A DNA stretch of 64,000 nt. It comes from Ecdyonurus torrentis. Taxonomy: Eukaryota > Arthropoda > Insecta > Ephemeroptera > Heptageniidae. The position numbers were made by a program, and so were the translations under genes. The stretch spans positions 26,030,550 through 26,094,549 of the forward strand of contig OX439135.1 in NCBI GenBank assembly GCA_949318235.1, read 5' to 3'. The notes beneath the pieces are model-generated. The model ran no database searches. It had not been told where the DNA came from and was given only the letters and a program-made list of their open reading frames with translations. Of this stretch, positions 1-12,365 are shown in pieces (the first letter of the stretch is position 1; every line of letters begins with the position of its first letter).

Positions 1-2
1 AA

Positions 3-3000
3 ATGCCATTAAAAGATCCTAAGGCACGTTTAGGGACTGCTGGAGGTATGCAAGGTTTTACCTATGAAATGAAAATAATTTTGCTATTCATGATTCGTTG
101 CTGCTTAAACAATGTGAACTTTACTCTGTATTCTAACATTAAAGGATTTGGTAACTTTGACGACATAGTAGCAGATTGTGAGTTTAGTGATGGTTCAAAG
201 TTAGTTTTGTGTGTGCAATCAAAACATTTAACATCTAAGACCAATCCAGTTCTAATTAACAAAGAAAGCCTTTCAGGTAAAGGGAAGAAAAATGACAGTT
301 TTAATCTCTCCAAGTATTATAAACTATTGTGTGATTCTGAGTCAAAACCCCCCAATTGTACAGACAACAAGTATATTATATTTACGACCGCTGAGATTGA
401 TAGCAATGACAAAGATGTGAAGTGGGAAAATTTAGAAACTGATAATATATTATGTAAATTATTGAATACAATTGGTAAAATTGATTGTGTAAATCAGTTC
501 AGTAAAATTGGAAATGATGAAATTTTAGGTTCTGTGCACCACAATAGAGAATTTCTTGAAAAAATTTGTATATTTTCTAGCCAGTGTCATGGAAGTGACA
601 TAGATTCTATTATTAAAGAAGAACTAAGCATATTATTAGGCAATGATGAAAAACCGATTTTAGAAGCAGTGTTTAATCACATTAACACTAAAGTAAACGA
701 CTGGTATGTATGGCAAAAGGAAAAGAATTCAAATCCAATTCCAGACTGTAAAGAATCAAGCAGCCCAGATGAAAGCAAAGATGATAACAGAGCTGTTGCA
801 GACGACTTCACAAACAAGAAGTTCTTAGATTGTCTTTGGGAATCTCTGTTAAGAGAACTGCCATATTTGTCACTTGTGAATGAGCTCGAAGATAGATTAA
901 AAATTTACAGCTGCACAGAAACAAAAATGTACGAGGAAATCAGTAACAAAAAACCTGTAATAATAAACACAGGAGAAAATGCTAACATACTAGCTTTGTT
1001 AGAATATTACACCACGGCCAAGGAAAATAGCAACAAATGTGAAACCAACTTAGAAAGTTTTTTCTTTGTAAAAATGAAAGACTTAGGTCTAGCCTTGAAT
1101 GTGTTTAGATATTGTAAAAACATCGTATTTGTAGATTGCAAAGAAATGGGTTTTGAAAATAGTGCAATTCTCACAGAGATAAAAGAAATTCTCAAAGATG
1201 ATAAGAAAAAAAGAGCTGTACTCTTTATTCCCAATACGTTATTGAAATTTACACCAAAACCAAATATACCTAAAACTTACACATTTAATTATGACTCTCT
1301 TAAAAACTTTAAGATACCTTCAAAAGTAAAATTTCAAGGAGACGAAGTGCAATTTAGTGAACTTATTGAAATAGAAGGACTTTCCAAGTTTGTAGATACT
1401 GAAGCAATTGAAGAACTTCTCAATGAAAGTATAGTTATAGGTAAAGAACTAGATGAACTGGATGCAGAGACTGAGTATTGTTACTTAGAACGTAGTTTTA
1501 ACTCTAGTCAAGTGGTTAGCAGTGATATATTTAAAGATTCAAGTCTTTCAGATGTCTTGTTTGCTTCTGTGACACAACATAGTGACTTAGGTGCATATCA
1601 AGATAAGTTTGTAAACATAGCAAACGTGGACAATATCAGCAGTCATAGCAAATTTTACCAGATATGTGACGTAAAAGAAGAAAATAGACTAAAATTTCTA
1701 AAAATTGCAGCCAAATTTCCTCACCAGAACATTCATTGGTTACAAATAACACCAGACTGTGTATTATGGCAAGACACTGTTGGTAGTGTACAGAATATCA
1801 CTAAATATGTAAAAACAGAGGAACTAATAGAAAAAGCAATCAATGAAGACATGCTTCTTGAAAATGCAAATCAATTAAACCTGATAGTTGACAAAGCTGG
1901 CATGGGGAAATCTACGTCACTAAACAAGATTGCTCATAAACTTAGTAACAAGAACAAGGAATGCTGGATAGAACATATAGATTTAAGTTCCAGAAAATTT
2001 ACAGATATGTTATTAAAAATGAAAACAGAATTGGAAAAGATCACTGAAGATAAAAAAGAAAATTTTAATGCATTAAGTTTTCTTAGAGACTTTATCATTT
2101 CTAGTTTACCGAAACTTAGTCAGTCAATTTTCAAGTATCTGTCTTTTCAAAAGCAAGTTATGTTTTTATTTGATGGATTTGATGAAATATGCCCAAAATA
2201 TGAGAAAGAATTTAAAGTTCTTTTGCAAGATTTAATGCAAAGCAATCCTAAACAAATATGGTTAACAAGCAGAAGCCATATGGTTGAAAGTCTTCAAGAA
2301 ATGTTTCCTGTATTTCCAGTTAATATACAACCATTTGATGAAAATAATCAAATTGCATTCTATAACAAATATTTCAAAAAGTATCTAGAAAGTAACGAGA
2401 ATGAGCTAAAAATAGATGAAGGAAAAATTGAAATCTTTTCAGAAGCAATCCAACAAAAATTAGAATCTGTGGATAAAAAACTCCTTGACACAATGGGTAT
2501 ACCATTGTTAGCAAAAATGTTTGCCAAAATTACTATTAATAAGTTTGATAACTTTTATTCACAAAACACTGACATACATGATGTGGATATTTCAGTTCAC
2601 AACATCTTTGACTTGTACAAAATTTTCTTCGCCAGTTCAATTGAAAGATTTTTAATAGACAAAAGAGGAAGTGATCCAAGTGCACCACATTATGATTTAG
2701 AAAAAGAGAGTAAAAAATATATGAAAACTCACAAACTAATTTCAGCAAAAAGTCTGTTAGATGAAAAGTATATCTCTCTTTTATCTTCACGAGAAAATTA
2801 TAATCTTGAAAGTATAAATGAAGATCAATATCAGATGGACTTGATTGGCATTGGAATGATTTCTGGAAAAATTGAAGATAAAAAGTTTTTGCACTTCACA
2901 TTTGCAGAATTTTTGTTCGCTAACTTCATAATAGATAAACTGCAATCACCTAACAACACAGAATTCTTACAGGAACTACTTGATGAAGTTCTTTATAAAT

Positions 3001-5049
3001 ATATGTGGCATACTGTCAGGTTATTTTTGAATTATTCTAATTTAAAATCAATAGACACAACAAATTATGATCCTGCATACAAATTTAGAGACCAAACAGC
3101 AGATAAAAAAGATATAAACGTAGATACAGTTAGTACCACTTCACTGATAGTAGCAGTAGAAGAACGAAACTGCAACATTGCAGAATTTACAATTAACTGT
3201 GTGAAAGGAATGAATGAAGAGGATGTTAAGAAATGGATGTCTTTAAAAACAATACTATCTGACTTTATGCATTTCAACTACGGTAGCCTTGCTGCTCTAC
3301 ATGTAGCTTCCTATCACGGTTACAACGACATAGTGCAGTTGCTGCTAAACCATGATGTAAACTACAACCAACAATCTAAAGAAGGACACTCTGCTCTCAT
3401 GATTGCTGCAGAAATAGGTATATATATTATCTTTATATATTTTATTTTCCCCAGTATAGTTTTACATTACGTAAACTGCATAAAAGGTTAAGTGTTAAAG
3501 AATTTTAACTTAAATAATAAAAAAATTGCCAAAACAAATTCAAGTTAAAAAGATTCAAAAACCATAAATGTTCTTTTCATCTATTCAAAACAGTTAACAT
3601 TATTAACGATGATATAAATATAGATTTTATTATATTTAATTAAATATATAAATGTTAATTATTAAATACCATTAAATAAAAAAAGAATTGTAATTGCAAA
3701 AATTATTACAAATATTCTAAAAATGTATATTGTACATAAAAAAAATAAATAAACTGGTTGTCTGTCTGCAGTTTAGGTTTTATTTAAATGTGATATCAGA
3801 TTTTGGTAGGAACATCTACTTTTTTGACTTTATTGAAAATTTAACTTAATTAAAACTTTCACTTTATTGTGACTTTAATTTTTTGGTAATTTCCACTATA
3901 TTGTGACTTTTACTTTATTGTAAGTTTTACTTGATTCTAAATTTTAATTAAGACGTTGACTTAATTGAGAATTTCTTTGAATTATGTCTTTCTCTTTTTT
4001 GTGATTTTAAGTTAATTATAACTTTTTTTTAATTATGATTTTTGCTTTATTGTAACTTCCATTTTTTTAAACTTTTTTATTGACAAGAGTTTTTAGTTTC
4101 CAAGCTTCGATATATATATTTTTTAAAGCTTTACGCACTTTGATTATTTATGAGCTAAATAATATATTGTAAAACATTATTATGTGGATGAAAAAAAATA
4201 TGAAATTGGACATCTTTTTTTCTTGCAGGACGTTGTGACGTAGTGACTGCACTGCTAACACATGGAGCAGAGGTCAATAAAATATCAAAGCTAAGTCAAA
4301 CAGCGCTAATATTGGCTGCACAAAGAGGACATTGTAACGTAGTGACTGCACTACTTACACATGGTGCAGACGTCAATCAAGTAACAAAGTATGGTCACAC
4401 AGCGCTTATGTTAGCTGCACAATATGGACATTGTGACGTAGTGACAGAGCTTATTAAGTTTGGAGCAGACGCCAATCTTAGAGACAAATATGGATATACC
4501 GCAATATTACACGCTGCAGCAAAGGCATCACTTCCTGTAATAAAAGAACTGCTACAAATTGGAGCAAGCCTTGAAGATAAAAACAAAAGTTGTGCAACAT
4601 TGTTACTAATGTCAGCTGAAAACTGTCACCACGAGGTCCTTCAATATTTAATCACTACAGGTAGATACAACATTCATGACACAGATGTAGATGAACAGAC
4701 TGCTTTGCACTATGCAGCATGGTGTGGGCGATGTTTAAATATTAAGTTACTGTTAGACCACGAAGCTTTGTTAATAAGTCAAGATAATACAATTCAACCA
4801 AAACTTATTAACTGTCAAGATAACAAAGGTCAAACTGCACTTTATAAAGCAGTAAGTTATGAAAATACTTTGCAGTGTGTTCAGTATTTGCTACAACGTG
4901 GAGCAGAACGTAATATCACAGATAATGGGGGTAAAACTGCTCTAGATGTTTGTAATGATGAAGAGATAAGAGAGTGGTTGTGTGAAAATATAAATAAAAC
5001 TGACATTGTAGTGCAGCAGCCACTTTATAACAATGATAGATTTGATTAA
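3..5049 (+). CDS. STAND protein: Cap4/DUF4297-like nuclease + NACHT + ankyrin repeats (2 exons)
   Basis: Exon 1 is 3-3417 and exon 2 is 4229-5049. They join in phase 1 (gaa ata g|gt ... cag|ga cgt) to give about 1411 residues and a continuous ankyrin repeat across the junction. The N-terminus has GG14-15, QGF17-19, E22, FDD52-54 and VQSKH71-75, an E...D...QxK pattern like the Cap4/DUF4297 PD-(D/E)XK nuclease. The NACHT domain has Walker A near 630-638 (AGMGKST), Walker B near 718-728 (FLFDGFDE), a sensor-like TSR at 755-757 and a late NACHT-family FTFAEFLFANFI motif. Eight or nine ankyrin repeats fill about 1100-1390; repeats 2-4 are nearly identical. By family knowledge NACHT proteins oligomerise on sensing a ligand; a cytosolic immune sensor whose effector is the nuclease-like domain is my inference. 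The ATG lies 2 bases from the window edge, so an upstream exon is possible. Domain order is well supported; nuclease activity is not shown. Confidence 0.85.
3418..4228 (+). other. Intron of the NACHT-ankyrin gene
   Basis: It is bounded by GTATAT at 3418 and a pyrimidine-rich TTTTTTTCTTGCAG ending at 4228. Reading through the donor gives a hydrophobic, AT-rich tail and a stop at 3491, so the exon 1 reading frame beyond 3417 is an artefact. The stretch at about 3830-4080 is a degenerate run of TTAATTGTGACTTT-like units. Confidence 0.85.
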
Positions 5050-5139
5050 AAATTATTAAGGTTATAAATAATTATACAAAACAACATTTTATTTAAAAAT
5101 TAAATGTTTGTAAATTAAAATAACTAATTTATTTTCTAT

Positions 5140-5145
5140 AATAAA
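5140..5145 (+). other. Candidate poly(A) signal AATAAA
   Basis: This is the first AATAAA after the stop at 5049. It straddles the left end of MITE A1, so the transposon may supply or abut the 3' processing signal. An ATTAAA at 5113 is an alternative. Confidence 0.4.
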
Positions 5146-5482
5146 GGAATAGACCAGAAAAAAACATTTGCATTTATATCACAAAACACTTAATACACTT
5201 AAATAAATAACTTTAGTTTGTCTCAAAACCCAACATCAGCTCCAAAGTAGTGATCAGAAAATTCGATTTATGCAACCCGCACAACATTGTCATACTAATT
5301 TTTGTATGTTTCTGAACTCATAAACATGAATAGTCACATAAATTACAAATATCCAGTATTCTTTCGCTCTGTCGTGGAGCTATATTAACATTTTGTTAAA
5401 AATTATCATTAGTTTTTGAGATCCTATTTCTTGTTTATTCAATAAAAAGCACATGTTGTTTTATAGGGTCTATGCCTTTAAG
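5142..5482 (+). mobile_element. MITE family A, copy A1
   Basis: This ~340-bp non-autonomous element starts AAAGGAATAGACCAGA and ends GGTCTATGCCTTTAA. Other copies lie at 34528, 35123 (reverse), 41254, 50592 and 54086 (reverse). The complete copies end in TTAA on both sides, which suggests a TTAA target as in piggyBac-like elements; no transposase is present. Here the CRE-like motif is mutated. Confidence 0.75.
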
Positions 5483-5840
5483 AAATATTACTCTAATTAT
5501 TTAATAATCATATTAAAAACACATTACATTGCTATTCTTCAAGTTAAATGTAAGTGTTAAATATTTGATTAAATGTAAAGTAAATAAGTTTTAAAGACAT
5601 TGGTCAGTTCATATTTTAAGTTATAAATATAAACACGTTCATGTAATATTACGTTATAAATATAAAATATCATCAACAAAACATAAAAATTAACACGATT
5701 GTATGAGAAACTTCCAATTGTCTAAAATTTTAAATTACTTGTATGTATATATATTAAGTTTTATTTTTTTTAATATTTTCCTATTAAATTTATTATTTTT
5801 TATAATTATGTTAATATAATAATGTTTTATACTGTATTAT

Positions 5841-5993
5841 TGGGTGTATGCATGAATGTTAAAGTCAACGCCATGTTGGATAATTCAATAACATGGGTGA
5901 CATGGAATAATAAATCATTTTGTTAGTTTAAAAAAAAATTTAATATTTTTGAGAGCATTGATGTTGTAAATATGTTAATTTAATACATATCTC
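5841..5993 (+). mobile_element. MITE family B, left-half fragment
   Basis: It begins GGGTGTATGC and matches the first ~150 bp of family B (compare 53634-53946), then the similarity stops. Confidence 0.65.
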
Positions 5994-6124
5994 CTTTTAA
6001 GTTTTTAAATTTTTTTTAATTTAATTTTTAATATATATTTATATCAATTATTTAAATATTCTATATTTATAATTTAATTTGTTTATATTTGTTAGCTATG
6101 TATGTATGATATTTAGATGAAATT

Positions 6125-6310
6125 CACCTGTCGATGTCAATTAACTAAATTTTTCAAATTTTACTCAAAATGAACGATCTGCGTTTGGCAGTTCGCAACG
6201 AGCTACAAAATGACTTGTAGATAGGGGAACTTGGAATTTGTAATTTGTAGAAAATACATTTTCCACAAAGTTTGTAAAGTGTAGTTTGTTCTTTTTGACA
6301 AGTATCGATA
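6125..6310. mobile_element. Family F element, diverged copy
   Basis: It shares the core around AATGAACGATCTGCGTTTGG and GGGGAACTTGGAATTTGTAA with the better preserved copy at 28917-29108. Its ends are eroded. Confidence 0.5.
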
Positions 6311-6464
6311 TGAACTATTTTTTCTTTTTTTTGTATGTAAATAATTAAGATAAAAAATCATAAGTTTTTAGTTTAATATGATTAATTTAGATATAATAAG
6401 TTTTACATAATATATAAGCTTACCAAGTGTTAAAAAGTAATTTTAAATGTGCAATGAAAATATA

Positions 6465-6761
6465 TGTGTGTGTACGCATGACGTCATTCTAAAGACTTTT
6501 CGATGCTCTACGTGAGCAATGAATAACATTGCTCAGCATAGGACAAACCTAGTTTTTGAATATTTTCTTTAGTAAATTAGCTATTTTTTTGGTCATTATT
6601 ATTTTTTTCTCATACTTGAGATACTAGTTCAACCTGTTAACAGCATCAATGCTTTAAAAAAAAATGGAAAGTATTTTAAATTTGGCAAAATTTGATATTT
6701 TTCTATTCAGGTCAATAATATTTATTACTCACTTATGACGTCGACTTTAACATGAATGAAA
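6465..6761 (-). mobile_element. MITE family B, diverged reverse copy
   Basis: It carries ATGACGTCAT near the left, a central AACATTGCTCAGCATAGGAC, and the reversed CGTCGACTTTAACATGAATG end typical of family B. Confidence 0.6.
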
Positions 6762-7479
6762 CCAACTTATATCGATTTTTAAAGTTAAATGTCTTTTTTA
6801 ATGTAAATGTTATATTATTTTATATAATTCACTTATACTGTAAAAAATACTTGTAAGCTTTTGATTTTTATAAACTGTTCAGTGTTTCGAAGTTCACATT
6901 CAATGAATAATCCTAAATGTGTAATATTTAAAATCATTTTGTAATATTTTTAGCATTTTTTAAATATATAAATATAGATTAAATATAGAATAAAATGAAG
7001 TTTAAATTAATATTTCGGATCATTTTTTTTTTTATTTAAAAGTGGATTTATGTTGTATATTAAAATATTGTAGATATTTAAATCATGTGTAATGTACATG
7101 TACAAAGTGTAAAATACTTATTTTACTATATAAATATAATAACTAAATATTTATAGGTATTTTTTATATATTAGAAATAAAATAAAATTTAGTTTCAAAT
7201 AAGTTTGTTTGTTGTTTTTTAAAAAAGTTCCCACTCATTTATATTTTTTTTTTGTTCTGAATAAAAAAGGCATTTATTAAGATATTTAAAATATTAAAAA
7301 CTTAATAAAATAAGTTTATTAGAAGATGCACTTAAATGTGTGACCATATAGTTAAAAATAAGCTAACAATAATATAGATATGGGTAATAAAGTTGCTGAA
7401 AAATTATATACATACAATTTAAAAACATAAAAAAATAAGTTTTAGATTTCTAGAATTCTCATTCTTCCATTATGTCATT
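6762..7479. other. AT-rich spacer
   Basis: I see no coding signal, inverted repeat or RNA gene here, only AT-rich sequence with short homopolymers. Confidence 0.6.
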
Positions 7480-8169
7480 AAAATTTAATTCAATAGACAA
7501 CTTCACTTAATCAGCACTTGCCACTAGCAAGGGTCATCAGGTTGATCACTGGCAAGGGTCATCATTAGTTTTATGTTAATTTTTGCCTGGTATAGGTCTT
7601 ATCATGTTAAATTGAGAATTTCTTGCTTCAGAATTATTAAAGCACGTTAATCACACATCTTCATAAAGTATAAAACACAACTCAAAAATAATTAGGCCGT
7701 AAGCAAAACCCCAATGATACAAAAAAGGTGAAAAACGTGATCAAAGTCGACTTAAAATGAGGGTCTCGGTTCCACCAAAAATTTCCGTTTCTCTTTGTCG
7801 ACCTTTCATATATGGAAATAAAATGACATTTAAATCCATATTTTAAAAATTCAGCTTTAAGAAACTGACATTTCTGGTGGAACCTAGACCCTCATTTGGA
7901 GTCATTTTTGAGCACATTTTTTACCTCTTTCCTTTCCCTGGGGTTGGTTCTCGACCTAAATACATTTTGAGTTGTGCTTTTTACTTTATGAAGATGTGTA
8001 AGAAATTAAAAAATTAAAACCGTCAATTTAACATTGTAAGCCCTATACCTAACCTAATCCCTAACATAAAACTAATGATGACCCTTGCCAGTGATCAACC
8101 TGATGACCTTTGCTAGTGACAAATGTTGATTATATATGAAGTTGTCTATTCTGATGAAAATTAAATTTT
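7480..8169. mobile_element. Long-inverted-repeat foldback element (~690 bp)
   Basis: The left arm contains CTAGCAAGGGTCATCAGG and GATCACTGGCAAGGGTCATC; the right arm has their reverse complements up to about 8125. The outer arms (AAAATTTAATT, ATAGACAACTTCA) extend the match to about 7480 and 8169. The centre has a second inverted pair (GGTTCCACCA / TGGTGGAACC). No open reading frame is present. Confidence 0.7.
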
Positions 8170-9012
8170 GAGTCCTAAGTTCACAGTAATTAAATTTATA
8201 TTTTTGATAAAAAAACATTTTTGTAAATTTTAAAATTATTAAAAATATTAAATAAATATTAGAAAAATAGACACTATGTTTAAAAATTCCATGAGTTTTT
8301 TTTTTAATTCAGTACTAAGACAAATTTTATATAATTTAACATAAAAGTCAAAATTAAGGTAGAAGCCAGGTTTACAGTACAAGAAGCAACTTAATCTTAA
8401 GAAAATTCTAAATATCGGCAGCTTGGAGACTTTCTTTCGGCTTGAGCAATAATGCTACGCTATGCTGAGATTCTGCAATAAAAATCAATCAGGGAAGTAC
8501 AAAATTCTAATTAAAGTATTCTAGATTGACCATAGTTTTGTATAAGCCAAATATAATATTAAAAACTAGTAATCTATACATCTTAAATATATAGAAACAA
8601 CAAAATGTAAAAATAAAAAAAACTTATTACTTGCATAAGCCAAGTGTACTTCTAAAAAGTTTAACCATTCAAAATTTTAGTTAAAAAAATTTATTTTTTT
8701 CTTTAAATAACTTTTTTCTTGCAATTTAAAATATAATAATATAAAAGTGTGCTTAAAAATATTCTTGATTTCGTTTTTAAATATAAAGAACATAAAAAAA
8801 CTTCACGAATTAGAATTTGCCATAAGTTTTTTGCTATTTGATTTTGAAATTTGGACGATATCCATTGGTGCCAAATACTTAGTGTGGCTTAAGAAATTTT
8901 TTAGAGTACTTATTAGGCCTCTAAAAGACACAAACTACTAATTTGCCTATTTCCTTATGGTATTTTTGCAAATTGTATAAAGTCACAAAACTTTCCTCAA
9001 TGTGTTCAGTTG
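8170..9012. other. AT-rich spacer
   Basis: Only short AT-rich open frames occur (a 64-codon one at 8747-8941) and none shows a recognisable protein. No repeat boundary is visible. Confidence 0.5.
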
Positions 9013-9020
9013 CATTAAAA

Positions 9021-9548
9021 CAGTGTTGTAGTCGATCGATCAAATTTCGATCCGATCACGATCCGATCACGATCATTTGATCGGATCGTGATCGGATCGC
9101 CCCATTTTATAAAAAATGATCTTGATCGGATTTCGATCACATTTATGGCTGTGATCGAACGTTTTTTCGATCCGATCATCATGTTTCATACTTTAGTTTT
9201 TACAACCATATAGGTATTTTTTTCTTTCTTTTTGTCTTCTTCTTTTTCTTTTTTTTTTTTTTCTTTTTTTTTCTCCCTCCTTTTTTTTATTCATTATAAT
9301 AAAGCAAAAAGTCAAAGTCCAAAATAGAAAAGAATTTAAAAGTACAGTACAGGCAGTACTCTGCTAGCAGCTGCTAGGTAGATATTGAGATGTTATCTAC
9401 TTTAGCTAAAAGGTATCGCAAAACAAAACAAAGAAAGCAAAAATGAAAGAAATAAAAGAAAAATAGCAAATACCTGACTCTGAGCTATATAAGCTTCTAG
9501 GCTTTCTAGGAAAGAAATTATTATATCAATAGTGTGTCTGTGTCACCA

Positions 9549-9579
<31 letters not shown>

Positions 9580-10586
9580 GACATGACATTAAAGGCGGTA
9601 AATAAGTTTTGTTTAAAATGAATTCTTGGCGTATTATTTTGTTCATATATTCAAGTAACAGAATTTTTTTCTGCATTGAAAGATTGTCAATTTTATTTTA
9701 ACACAATACATTTCTTGTATGAGTTTTAGAGGTAACTTTATAACCAATCGAAAAATTTTAAGTGCTTTTTACACTAATGATTTTTTCCACGAAATTTTGA
9801 TGTATTAAAAAACCGCGGTGAGGGGAAATTTTTTCTGAAATAAACTCGAGGGGGTTGCTTTGATTAGTGGGGATGAAGACACACAGTACTGTACATAGGA
9901 TAATTTTTTGGACCTCCATCCAGACACCAGTCATTTGGTCTGTACGTTCTCGCAGGTGTCACGAGATAAGAAAGCAGGCAAAAGTGTATTTTTTTTTTTT
10001 TTACATATTCATAAATGTTAATATATTATAATTAATAATATAAATTAAAGGATAATTTGGGTGACAATTTTTTTCCGTGAAAAAATAGCTTAAAAGAATT
10101 TTATCACGTAACTGGAGCTCCTAAAAAAGATAAAAGTGGGAAAGAGCTTCGTATTCAGTGTTTGTATTTATCGTGCAAAAAAAAAAAACGAATAACGTCG
10201 TATAGCCGTGAAATCTGTTGCAGTTAATCTAATAAAACATCTAAAGGTAAGAACTAACAATTATGTAACACATTTTTTTATTAAAAAAATGTTTACACGG
10301 AAATATGAATATAAAAATATTTTTAAGTATAATGTATTATTACAGTATAATTTCCTTTTTTTTTTTTTTTCATAATTATTATAATTTACAAGTTCTTACA
10401 TACCTACATCCCCTACATTTATTATTGAAAACGATCGAAAATTTTCGATCAAATGATAGTCGATCAGATCGGATTGTGATCGGATAGTCTCGAGTTTTGA
10501 TGATCGTGATCGAGATCGGATCGAGCTACATCTCAATTGATCGGATCGTGATCGGATCGAAAAAAGGGCGATCGACTACAACACTG
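9021..10586. mobile_element. Non-autonomous hAT-like element (1566 bp)
   Basis: The termini are a perfect 18-bp inverted repeat, CAGTGTTGTAGTCGATCG, flanked by a perfect 8-bp direct repeat CATTAAAA at 9013-9020 and 10587-10594. CAGTG-type ends with an 8-bp duplication are diagnostic of the hAT superfamily. The first and last ~160 bp are packed with GATCGGATCG / CGATCACGATC units. The interior holds homopolymers and no transposase frame. Confidence 0.88.
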
Positions 10587-10766
10587 CATTAAAATACCTT
10601 AAATGTGTTTTAAATCAATAAAATATTGGATACACATTGATTTTGATATTTTCAGATACTCAACTTTTTAGTAAAAATATTAGAGTTTATCATTAGTTAC
10701 TGCAATCATATTTTTAACTTAACAGATAAAAATTCAAATTTTTGCAAGATTCAATATATCGATCAC

Positions 10767-11457
10767 GCAGGATGTTTAGGACGTATCAGAGAAATGGTTT
10801 ATTTCGAAAACTTTGAAGTTTTGAACGTCATATCGCAGCAACGAAAAAATTGAAAAATTTTAAATGCCTATCATCTAAAAGCCTGTTTAGTTGGCAATGT
10901 ATGAGCAAAGTTTCAGATTTTTAATATTATTAATAAGCTCGCAAAAAATTAATTAGTAACTGAGAGTGCCTTTTTATCTCGGAATTTTCAGAGGTATGCC
11001 AAATTAAGCTGACATATCTACGTTTGCAGTTTAAGTTTTAATTGGATCACGCCAGTAATTCTGGAGATATACTGAGTTTTAGTTTTTGCTGATTTTTGGC
11101 AAATGCAAATTTTTGCAATTTTTTTTCAGTATTATGTAGCGTGTACTAGAGATATTTATACACAATAAAAATTAGTTTGAATTTTTTTGCATTATGAATA
11201 ACGTAGATATGTCAGCTTAAGTTGGCATACCTCTGAAAATTTCGAGATAAAGAGGCACTTTCAGTTACTAATTAATTTTTTGCGAGCTTATTAATATTAT
11301 TAAAAGATTGAAACTATGCTCATACATTGCCAACTAAACAGGCTTTTAGATAATAGGCATTAAATATTTTTCAATCTTTTCGTTGCTGCGATATGACGTT
11401 CAAAACTTAAAGGTTTTCGAAATAACCCATTTCTCTGATACGTCCTAAACATCCTGC
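10767..11457. mobile_element. Foldback element with ~270-bp arms
   Basis: The left arm starts GCAGGATGTTTAGGACGTAT; the right arm ends with its reverse complement at 11457. The arms stay alignable with few mismatches to about 11035 and 11190. The match reaches outward to ATATCGA-like sequence on both sides. The loop is ~150 bp and non-coding. Confidence 0.78.
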
Positions 11458-12230
11458 GCGTTCGATATGTAAATTTAATATTGAATGCACATTTTTGTTT
11501 ATCACGTTTACTATATAGATATTTAATTATACAATTTTAATTTCCATAAATGCTTTTTAATTTGTAGCATTTACATTTATTTTGTTACTTTTAATTTTTG
11601 TCAATAGATTTATGCTGATCAATGTTTACAGGTTCATTAGCTCTGATCTCGGGAGGAAGAACAAACTTTTCACCAGCAAGTTGAACACTTCTTGACAAAC
11701 ATATGTCTTGTTAATTGAAAATCTGAACTTCACATGGACCTTCATTATGATCTTGCTGCAGATACAACATGTCCAAAATTAAGGTCGGCCTGCGAGATAA
11801 AGGCCAGGTCTGCGAGATTACAAGAGAAACCGAGAACAAAGGGAAGTTAGGGACGAGGCCTACCAAAACAGCGCCGCAGGTGAACAATTTTTGAAGCCAC
11901 GCCCTATGTTTCAGTGGTAATTTACTTAAAATACGGCAATTTTTTATTAGATTTTTATGACAAGGACACTTCAAGTAAAATTATTATAATATACTTAAAT
12001 TAGCAAATTAAACACTATCGTTCGCAAAAGGTGCAATTTTTTTAAATGAAAATCGAGTAGAATTTTAAAAATGTTTTCGTCTTTTAAAAGAAAAAGAAAA
12101 TTTAAATTTTTTATTTTTTTTCTTTTCTTTTCTTTTTTATTTTTTTATTTTTTTTTTTTAACTAAATTTATTTTTTGTATTTAATGAAAAGAACGGATCG
12201 ATATCCTGGTAACGTCCCAACGCCACGACC

Positions 12231-12240
12231 TGGTATAAAA
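12231..12240 (+). promoter_or_regulatory. TATA-like core promoter motif
   Basis: GGTATAAAAGCCC sits in a GC-richer patch with a downstream pyrimidine stretch. No plus-strand gene follows, so it may be a fossil LTR or MITE promoter. Confidence 0.25.
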
Positions 12241-12365
12241 GCCCAGGGTTTCTTCCTTTAATAATTACTAATTAGTAAGTAAGAGGGTTTGCTTATATCG
12301 TTATAGCGGTTAAGGTCCGTGTGCTTGATGATTAATATAAATAGTCATTTATATGCAATTACCCT

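Noticed and set aside
3418..3491. Hydrophobic C-terminal tail of the first exon's open frame, which might be read as a membrane anchor
   Set aside because: It begins at a GT donor, and splicing to 4229 restores a perfect ankyrin repeat, so the tail is intron sequence.
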